DNA from: Halichoerus grypus | Lineage: Eukaryota; Chordata; Mammalia; Carnivora; Phocidae | Reading direction: 5' to 3' | Assembly: GCF_964656455.1 (NCBI RefSeq) | Contig: NC_135720.1 | Location: 110,620,696-110,684,695 of the forward strand | DNA length: 64,000 bases | In this document: positions 56,291 through 64,000 of the stretch, piece after piece | Position numbering within the stretch: position 1 is the stretch's first letter | How the letters are laid out: every line of letters begins with the position of its first letter | Notes under the pieces: generated by a model | What the model was told of the DNA's origin: nothing | The model's database searches: none | Seen by the model: the letters and a program-made list of their open reading frames with translations, nothing else | Position numbers and translations under genes: made by a program

Positions 56291-56504
56291 GATTCAGCCA
56301 AAAAACCATTTCCCTGAGTTATATCAAATCCTCTCAGAAGTGTAACTTGAGAAGTCTGAGGAAAGGCTAGCCCCTGTTACTATATCCTTTGTTGGAGCTC
56401 TTCTAGAAACCTGCTCTATCTGGTAAGCATTGAGGCTCTGCAACTGCATCCTGACTTTCCAAAGTATTCCTTCAACAAACCCATCATCTAGTGTAGCATT
56501 TCAT

Positions 56505-57060
56505 TTGAGATCCAGATGGATTAAAGATTAAAACACAAATCACAAAAGCACTCGCAAAAAATACAGTTGTTTTTTTTTTTTTTTAAATAATGTTAGGGTA
56601 AAGACCTAAGTATGAACCAAACCCTGACACTATAAAAAAAAAAACAACAAACCTGATTAATTCAATAATATTAAAAAAAAAAAAAAATCCTGACTTGCAC
56701 AAAAACACCAGAAGCAGGGTTTAAAAATAAAAAGAATAACTGGGGCAGGGCGATTTTTACAACAAATATCACAAAGAGCTAATTCCTTAATTTATATAAA
56801 GGATCCCTACAAATTAAAAGAAAAAGAACCACCCAAGAGGAAAATGCCTCTCCCAATTAAATAATTAAAATAAATGGGTCACAATAAAGGAAATGCAAAT
56901 GATCAGTTTCCCTCATAGTAAGAGAAATACAAATTAAAATGTGATTTTTTTTTTTCCATTTTTCAGACTGGCAAAGATCAAAGGGATTGAAAACAGGTCC
57001 AAAGCTAAGTTTCTGATATTCTTGTTCCCACCCCCATGTGTTTTGATAATCAGTATGTGG
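56505..57060 (+). mobile_element. L1: L1ME ORF2 end fragment
   Basis: 'ggattaaagattaaaacaca', 'gggtaaagacctaagtatga', 'caaagagctaattccttaat', 'aaggaaatgcaaatgatcag', 'agagaaatacaaattaaaat' and 'actggcaaagatcaaaggga' follow the order of old L1ME. Three A/T homopolymers have expanded within it. Confidence 0.78.
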
Positions 57061-57074
57061 TGATTCCATTCAGG

Positions 57075-57740
57075 AATTGCTCAGGTCAGAAATCTTAATA
57101 TCACATTTGATTTGATTGCTCTCTTCTTTCTCCCTCTTTCCTCCCACCACCACATCTGATCTGCTAGCAATTCTGCTAACTCTACCTTCAACAAAGATTA
57201 CAAATTCAACTACTCTTCATCACCCTTCCTGCCATCACTCTGATCCAAGATATTGTGAACTCCCTGGATTATTATAGTAACCTCCTAACTGCCCTTGCTC
57301 TTGTCCGCCAGTCATTTCCTAACACAAAAGAACAGCTCTAGCTGCTAAAAGCACATCAGATTATATCATCACTCTGCTCAAAACCCTCCAATGGATTTTC
57401 ATCTCAATCAGTAGAAGCTAAAGTGTTTACCATGATATACAAGCCCTTACATGATCTGAGCCCCTGACCCCCTGACTTTATCTCCTCCTACTCACCGTTT
57501 GCTTTCTCTGCTGCAGTCATACTGGTGCGCCTGCTGTTCTTAAACATTAAGAAAACTTCTGCCTCGGAATCTCTGCACTTGAGTTCCTCTGCCTGGGATG
57601 ATCATCTTCTAGATATCTACATGGCTAGCTCCCTCACATCCTTCAGATTTTTTACAGTGACCTTCTCTAATCACTGTATCTAAAATTTTACTCTCCAATC
57701 CTGACACCTCATACATTGCTTTGAAGGCATCCCTTCATTG
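57075..57740 (+). mobile_element. L2: L2 LINE, 3' half
   Basis: 'tattatagtaacctcctaac', 'atcactctgctcaaaaccct', 'ccaatggattttcatctcaa', 'caagcccttacatgatctga', 'ttgagttcctctgcctggga' and 'ctccctcacatccttcagat' follow the L2 ORF end in sense. Stops throughout make it non-coding. Its terminal (AATAAA-type) end is not present here. Confidence 0.85.
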
Positions 57741-58299
57741 ATTCATAACATCCAGTGGTGCTAAACAAAGTCTGGCAATCGGATTCTCCTTAAGTAGGGA
57801 ACCTCGTATGAAATTTCTTTTAGAAGCATTTTTTTAAAAATCTGTTTAGTTATAAAATCTTATCAAGTTGTTATCTTGCTATTATTTGGTGTGGGTCCAC
57901 TGATTTTGAAGATTTCAGTCTTTAACACTGGAAACTGTCATTACTATTTTGACCCTCCTCCCATTTTTTTCTGCTTTCCCAAGTTTCTGAGGAAAAAAAT
58001 CACTTTGAATCTAGGCCTTTCTACCCAGGCATACAGCATTCACACCAAAAGAGCAAAACACTATCATCATCCAACATGGCTGTCAAATTTGCCACATAGA
58101 TATTTCTGATAACAATACCAGAATCTGTTCTCCAGCAAAAAAACTGATCCTCGGCAGTAGGAAAATGTGAAATATAAGAATTGTAAGCAAACAAATGAGT
58201 TAAACTCATGGTTATTTCTAAATATATCTTTATTTTTTCATTTGTTTTTTAACCAAGCATATACCTAACTTCAAAGAAACATGATTATCAACATAATTT

Positions 58300-59225
58300 A
58301 GGTGCCCTTTTCCAGTCCAATAGCATCTCAAACTTAGCATGCCCAAAACCCAACTCATTTTCCCATCAAAACTGCTTCTCTGGCTGCCTACCTCATCTCA
58401 GTAAAAAGTAATTCCATTCTTCCAGTTGCTTAGACCAAATATCTTAAGAGTCATCTCTGACTATCAAAAAATCCTGTCAGATCTACCTTCAAAGTGTATC
58501 CAAAATCCTAACAGTTCCGCCCGACTCCACAGCGCTGGTCACACACCATCAGGATCTCAAACTTGAATTACTATAAAAATCTCCTAAGAGGACTTTCTGC
58601 ATCCTCCCTCCTCTGCCCCCAGAAGTCAACCTAAGTAACACTTTTTAAAATTGTCTGATCACATCATTCCTTGGATTCGATCAAACCCTCCTCTACACTG
58701 GCTTCCCATCTCATCTAGAATTAAAGCTGAAGTTCTTACTAAAGCCTACCAGGGTCTCAATGACTCAAGTCTCTCAATTACTTTTGACTCCACCTTTTAC
58801 CAGTCTCTCAGTCTTTCACTCTGCACCAGCCACAGTGGCATTTTGCTGTTCCTAGAACACATCTTGAACACTCTCTAGCCTCAGGGGTTTTGTATCTGCC
58901 GGCACCGCTGCCTGGACACTCTATCCCCAGATAACCACACAACTTTGTCTTTAATTATTTAACTCCCCTAACATAAAATAGGAAATCTACACATTCTTGT
59001 ACAGCTTGCCCTAGTACCCCCTCTGTCCTTAATTATTCCTTTTTTCCACAGCACTCGTCACCATCTGACATACTACATATTTATATTTGTTTCCCCTCCC
59101 ACAAGAATATAAGGTCCTTGAACGTAGAGACTTTGCCAGTTTCATTTTCTGGTATCTCCAGTGCTAGGTTAGTGCCTAGTATACATTAGGTGTTCAGTTA
59201 AATACCTGTAGAATGAATAAAAGCT
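58300..59225 (+). mobile_element. L2: L2 LINE, 3' part with intact terminus
   Basis: 'agcatctcaaacttagcatg', 'cccaaaacccaactcatttt', 'tgtctgatcacatcattcct', 'gccacagtggcattttgctg', 'cagcactcgtcaccatctga', 'caagaatataaggtccttga' and 'ggtatctccagtgctaggtt' end at 'tgtagaatgaataaaa'. It covers the same consensus as the previous L2 piece, so it is a separate copy or a duplicated one. Confidence 0.88.
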
Positions 59226-59254
59226 AGACACTTTAAAAGCTTCTCATTGCTCTA

Positions 59255-59320
59255 TTTCTGGAGCCTAAGAGAGTCTCTGACACAGAGCATACTCAGTAAA
59301 TGCTGGAGCAAGGCAGGGAA
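59255..59320 (+). mobile_element. Possible second L2/MIR tail
   Basis: 'gagtctctgacacagagcat' and 'actcagtaaatgctgg' resemble the 3' tail shared by MIR and L2. It is short. Confidence 0.4.
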
Positions 59321-59497
59321 GGAAGAGCTAACTAACAATCTACATTAAGGCCACATCCTTAAATGAGCAAGAACAACAAGAGAAGTTGTTAGAAGAAATA
59401 CGAAAACAAATCAATGTCAAAAATTTATCTCCAAATAACAGCTGTCTTCAATGGAGACATGAAGCTAAGACAAGCATTTAAGAAACAGTATATTTTA

Positions 59498-59697
59498 TTT
59501 ATTTTTTTTAAGATTTTATCTATTTATTAGACAGAGAGAGACACAGCGAGAGAGGGAACACAAGCAGGGGGAGTGGAAGAGGGAGAAGCAGGCTTCCCAC
59601 CGAGCAGGGAGCCTGATGTGGGGCTCTATCCCAGGACCCTGGGATCATGACCTGAGCCGAAGGCAGACGCTTAACCACTGAGCCACCCAGGCGCCCC
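59498..59697 (-). mobile_element. SINEC: SINEC (type 1), reverse strand, well preserved
   Basis: 'aagattttatctatttatta', 'gggggagtggaagagggaga', 'gggctctatcccaggaccct' and 'gagccacccaggcgcccc' are near consensus. The TSD is 'aagaaacagtatatttta' (59480-59497) and 'aagaaatagtatatttta' (59698-59715), with one substitution. Confidence 0.97.
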
Positions 59698-59715
59698 AAG
59701 AAATAGTATATTTTA

Positions 59716-62237
59716 ATTTTGTAAAACAAAGCAAAAAAGATCAGTAAGCTTACAGTGAGAAACTATTGAAATAATGTCAACATTCTGAATTACACTGGGG
59801 CAAATAATGCAGAATATCAGGAATAGAGAGACAAGATGACAAAATAAACAAATTTCAGAGCAGTAACATTTCTTGCAGTGGGTGGGGGAATGGAAAAGAG
59901 TTTGCAACAGATGTAGCAAGATACCACTTCAAGGACAAAGTTTGGCAGGAATAGAAAGCATAAAGGTCAAACTGGAGATACATATTGAGACCACATATTT
60001 ACACAGCTTACTGGGAAAGCAGCATTAAAGTTCATACCCAGTGATACAGAAAGAATCCTATGTGCTTCTACAGTTATCAGGAAAAAGCATTAATCACACA
60101 GTCCAATGGGGTAATAAGACAGCTGTGTGAGGGCAAAGATAACGTTACTATGGGAACTTTGCTTCTTTTTTTCCAACGTATTGGCAAAATTAGCATTTTA
60201 CCTCTAATGTAGCATTAAAATTTTTACCAAAAAAAATCTAACTTATACAGTATTGTCTCTCACTCCAATAACCCTAACAATCAGTAGTTTCCAAAACATG
60301 TCCTGTAAGGGCAAGAATACGCACGTCATCAGAACAGTTCGAAGACTTGGCTGAGAAACTCAGCTTTCTTTGGAGAAAATACTAAATCTATTAAAAGACA
60401 TTAGTTTAAAGAGTAAGTTTCATTTTGAAGGCATGCCTAACAGTAATAATACTTCCTTTTAAAGAAATGGCAGTTGAGACCAAGGAAATCCTAACCTAGG
60501 GTCACGAGATCCATACCAGTTTCAGTGAGAAAAGTTGAAACCAGGTCACCTAACCCATCTGGTTCTTGCTTCTCTCTCCTCTCCTTTTAACCCTGGTTCA
60601 ACAAAGTGCAAGCAAATGGTCTGCAAAGTTCTGCATCAGTACAGCAGTGTTTACGCAGGGGGAACAGTTAGATTCAGAAAGTCTCAGGCAGGCCTAAGGA
60701 ATTTAGAGTTTACAAAACCTGTGCAGGTGACTGAACTACCATTTGAGAGTAAACAATTACTGCATTGAGAATGCTTGTAATTTTTTTTAGGTTTTGTAGG
60801 TTTAGGTTTGTAGTCCCAATACCACACACAAATACAGGTATCCTCATTTTTCTCAGAGTAAGGTATTTCAGGATATTTTAAATCTACAGACAAGTGAATT
60901 CTGTTTTTCTTCCTAATTTCCTATTTGATTTAAAACTTCTTGGCAACAGTGTTACCAATTAAAGGGAGGCTAGATACTGTTACTGGGAGGGCTTCTAGAA
61001 CAAATTCAAAACTCTGAACCATTTTTTTCAAAACCTAGAAACTAATCTCTCTGGACATCATCATCTGTAACCTCTGACACCTCATACCACAGAAATTAAT
61101 TTCTCTCATGGTTGAAGATACGCTGCCTACCTCACTTCCACTCCCCACCTTTGTTCTGAGTATTTACATTATCTCCTAGAACTGGGGTTAAATTTCAAAC
61201 TCTGTCAGCAAGTACCACAATCTGATTCAAAGTAAAATCCTACTCCAATGTTTCAGAAAATTTTCCAGGGTCACTGACCTCCAAGATAAATCACTGGCCT
61301 ACATTTGGGAGTAAGTTTTAAAACTGGTAAGTCATAGCCTATCTGAATGAGATCATATGTTAATCATCTTTGTATTCCCCATGCTTGGAACATTTAGTAA
61401 ACATTCTGAAAACTTTTTTTTACTGACATAGTTATGACTTAGGCTTCTTAATAACATGGTGAGTATGAAATAAAGTTTGCCTTTAGCCATATAATGAAGT
61501 ATAAATAAATAACAAGGGAAAAATATCCTCTTTTCTAGGGAAGAATGGATGGTTAAATATAACATTTCTGCTTTCTTCAAAGATTCACCTCTTGCTATAA
61601 TGATTAGCCTTTCTTTAATAATAATAATTTAAAAACATAAAAGTAAAGGACTTGCCAAAATGCTTTAAAAAAAAAAGCTGTGTCAATGTAAAGTTGGACA
61701 GAAGACTCAGGGGTTTTTACTAACTCAAAACATTTATTTTTATCCACTAAACTAATGATAAAAAACCTGCAACAGGAGGCTAGCCACTATTACACCATTT
61801 AAAGAAACTGGTGGTTATTTCTTCACTTCCCAAAGAAGGCACTTCTTATGCCCAGGTGGTACTAGTAGCAACTTACTAAGCATAATTTTTGGTGCCTATC
61901 CTATAATGACATTCAACCAATGCCACCACCCTCAAATCTGTTTACATTCTCTTATAGGTAATAGCTGATGAATCCCATCAAAGTTCAGTCATTTAAGGGC
62001 ACAGGTTACAAACTCAAATGTCTATAGGAACTGGGCAGGTAACATAAATGAGTAAAGTGAGCTAGGTTCAGAACAACAGGAAATTATAAACTTAGGAATG
62101 CCTATCAGTCTAAAGGGGCAACATTTACTCAACTCCAGAAGACTGGAGCCACATAGAAATTAAAAAGAGAAAGGAAAAATACGTTTTGTAAAGAGAAGCC
62201 AAACATTCAAAATTTATGTAAAAGCTCCTCTAGTTTG
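59716..62237. other. Long repeat-poor stretch, no gene seen
   Basis: Over about 2.5 kb I recognise only a probable L2 tail at about 61355-61410 ('atctttgtattccccatgct'). The frames at 60535-60768 and 61353-61580 have no domains. Confidence 0.5.
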
Positions 62238-62366
62238 GGGGCACCTGGGTGGCTCAAGTTATGACCCCAGGGTCCTGGGATGGAGCCCCAGCTTCTCCCT
62301 CTGCCTCTGCCTGCCATTCCCCCTGCTTGTGCTCTGTCGAATAAATAAATAAAATCTTAAAAAAAA
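62238..62366 (+). mobile_element. SINEC: SINEC with large internal deletions
   Basis: 'ggggcacctgggtggctcaa' joins directly to 'gttatgaccccagggtcctg', so about 25 bases between the A and B boxes are gone. A second gap removes the segment between 'gagcccca' and 'gcttctccctctgcc'. The tail is intact. The TSD is 'aaaagctcctctagtttg' before and 'aaaagctcccctaagttttg' after. Confidence 0.93.
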
Positions 62367-62844
62367 AAAAGCTCCCCTAAGTTTTGAAACACTGAAGGCC
62401 AAATTGAACACATCTACAGACAATCTCTATATTGTGTTTCCCGTTAAAATACAAATGTACCTGGAAGAGTAGGTTATCAATTTCACTAAAGATACCAGCA
62501 CAATGCCTTTAGCAGAGCAGTACTCAACAAAGACTTTTTGGATGGACAGACCTTATATTACAAGACAATTTAGGTGTTGAGAGACTAAAAGAATAAAAAG
62601 CAAATTTCACATAGCTTCACAATTTCACAGAGATCTGCCTCTCCTGTCCGGTTTATCTCTTCTCCTGTATCTTAATACTCCTTTATCTGTTTCCATTTTT
62701 CTCTTCTACAATTGCTTATACTTTGGTCTGTTGGCGCCACTAATAACCCAAATGGTAACACCAACCTAAACTTCACTGATTTTTTTTTTTTTTAACTTTG
62801 AAAACTACAATGTTAGGATAAGGATTTCAAATAAGTTCCAAGGT

Positions 62845-62935
62845 TTTTCTGGGCAAGGACTGTTATATTTATCTGTCTTCCAACTACCACTTCCCTCTTC
62901 CTGGCCTCATCTAAGTTCTTAATAAATAACTGTTT
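62845..62935 (+). mobile_element. L2: L2 LINE 3' terminus
   Basis: 'gggcaaggactgttatattt', 'atctgtcttccaac' and 'ctaagttcttaataaataac' follow the L2 3' tail. A shorter similar tail lies at about 62490-62530 ('gcacaatgcctttagcagag'). Confidence 0.6.
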
Positions 62936-63186
62936 CTTTAACTGCGTGTCATTACAGAGAAATTTTTTAAATTTTATTTCAAAAAAGGACTCCCTTGAGT
63001 ATCACATTCCTCCAGTGCCTCAAAGATACCTGGTGCTCCCAGATCTTTATTTACTAAGCTAGAAGCAGCCAAAGGAAATAAAACTGACATACTAAAAGTC
63101 TTACACAATGGAACAATTACAAATGAAATGTCCCTTTTAAATTTTCATATTCACCTTATTGAAACTTATTAAGTTTCAGGCGTTAA

Positions 63187-63372
63187 GGGGCGCCTGGGTG
63201 ACTCAGTAGGTTAAGCATCTGCCTTCAGCTCAGGTCATGATCCCAGGGTCCTGAAATCAAGTCCCCCATCAGGCTCCTTGCTCAGCAGGGAGCCTGCTTC
63301 TCCCTCTGCCTGCCACTCCACCTGCTTGTGCTCCATCTCTCTAACAAATAAATAAAATCTTTAAAAAAAAAA
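63187..63372 (+). mobile_element. SINEC: SINEC
   Basis: 'ggggcgcctgggtgactcag', 'taggttaagcatctgccttc', 'cagggtcctgaaatcaagtc' and 'gcctgccactccacctgctt' define it, with 'aaataaataaaatctttaaa' at the end. The flanks share only 'gttaa', so the TSD is short or degraded. Confidence 0.94.
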
Positions 63373-64000
63373 CAAAACTGTTAAAAGAACAGTACAAGTG
63401 CTGCGGAACCCATGAACACACAACACATATCCTCTCTGAAAGCTAACAGACTAAATCCCAGGCTTTCACATGCTCAAAAGGAGACGTGCTGACAGCAACT
63501 ACAACTGGCTCGCTCTTTATAGACAGTTTTAGCTGGACCCCACCTTCACCTCTGGAAGAGCAGCTCACTCCCATAGACTGGACTCATGCTGGACAACTGG
63601 ATGCTGGGATGTTGAAGTCCATTGGGCTTCAAAAAAAGTTTGAAACAAGTCATTCGTTAAGCCAAAGTTTCTGTCAACAACTCACCATCAGCACTGTATC
63701 AGGAATGACACTGCTTTGTTCAAATTATGTAATCAAATACAATTTAAAGGTTGCAAGCAAGTGCAATCTCTACATCTGACCATCAACTAAAGAAGAGACC
63801 ATAAGGTGACTGGTGTTCAAATTTTTAGTTTGTTCTCCAATACCGACTGGGGGAACATGGAAACTAAGATTGCATTGTGCATGTCTGATCCTCCATTCCA
63901 ACCCATGGATGGTTCTACCACTGATAATCCACTTCAACTTCTCATATGTACAAGAAAACCTAGACAGCCTCACCTTAAAGGCTCTTAACCCTCAGCTCAT
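63373..64000. other. Unassigned stretch at the window end
   Basis: No repeat is recognised. Frames at 63486-63779 (+, 97 codons), 63770-63973 (-) and 63806-63988 (+) overlap. None shows a domain or splice context. This could be unique intronic or intergenic DNA. Confidence 0.45.

Noticed and set aside
1..64000. tRNA genes suggested by A-box and B-box like text
   Set aside because: All instances I saw lie in SINECs, which descend from tRNA-Lys but do not encode a cloverleaf tRNA.
1..64000. CRISPR-like or phage-like repeated units
   Set aside because: The dispersed similar units are SINECs with different flanks and TSDs, not regularly spaced direct repeats. The DNA is mammalian.
1..64000. Endogenous retrovirus or LTR elements
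   Set aside because: I looked for paired long terminal repeats, primer binding sites and retroviral protein motifs and recognised none. Solo or very old LTRs could be hidden in unassigned stretches.

Overview
The window is non-coding nuclear DNA from a carnivoran mammal, most likely an arctoid caniform (bear, pinniped or mustelid type). The main evidence is about 30 copies of the carnivore tRNA-Lys-derived SINE (Can-SINE/SINEC). They share the head 'gcctgggtggctcagt' and the tail (aataaa)n plus poly-A, and most of the better-preserved copies have clear target-site duplications (TSDs). Many carry the 'tcgttaagcgtctgcc' head and a 'cccactccccctgcttg' body, which fits arctoid copies better than the dog-type SINEC_Cf. 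I assign species group from memory of these families, not from a search.

No host protein-coding exon, rRNA, tRNA gene, CRISPR array, bacterial operon or viral gene could be recognised. All long open frames are short (at most 144 codons). Those that resemble a protein are broken pieces of LINE-1 ORF2. Many others are translations of SINEs. The window is therefore intergenic or deep-intronic sequence.

Layout: 1-3.08 kb mostly unassigned; 3.1-6.1 kb SINEC, L1M ORF2/3' end (+), MIR, SINEC and a tandem SINEC pair; 6.1-9.6 kb mostly unique with one SINEC, an L1ME trace and a MIR; 9.64-14.14 kb a dense nest of LINE-1 pieces in both orientations, including two head-to-head copies of one old L1M segment, each interrupted by later L1 sequence; 14.5-18.0 kb four SINECs in otherwise unique DNA; 18.3-20.1 kb two old L1M 3' UTRs (-) and a SINEC; 20.8-23.9 kb MIRs, MER5A, SINEC and a repeat-poor block; 24.0-25.85 kb L1ME (+), then an old L1M 3' UTR (-) with a recent carnivore L1 3' end inserted in it; 26.5-31.0 kb SINECs, L1ME (-), and MER5A with a SINEC inside; 31-36.9 kb mostly unique with L1M 3' ends; 37-45.9 kb SINECs, MER5A and MIR in largely unique DNA; 46.0-48.7 kb a long old L1 3' region (-) abutting an L1 ORF2/3' fragment (+); 49.6-56.3 kb L1ME, MIR, SINECs, an AC microsatellite and MER5A; 56.5-59.2 kb L1ME and L2; 59.5-64 kb mostly unique with three SINECs.

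I sort SINECs by diagnostic text into type 1 ('cagggtcctggga' with 'cccactccccctgcttg'), type 2 ('atcctggagtcctggga' with 'ccctctgaccctc') and type 3 (older, 'ctcttgg...gatctcagggtc' with 'cccctcccc'). Insertion order can be read from nesting: MER5A, MIR, L2 and L1ME are oldest, then L1M, then type 3 SINEC and carnivore L1, then types 1 and 2. No cooperating gene set is present. The regions most worth comparative follow-up are the repeat-poor blocks at 6.4-7.4, 21.95-23.66, 38.2-39.1 and 60-62.2 kb.
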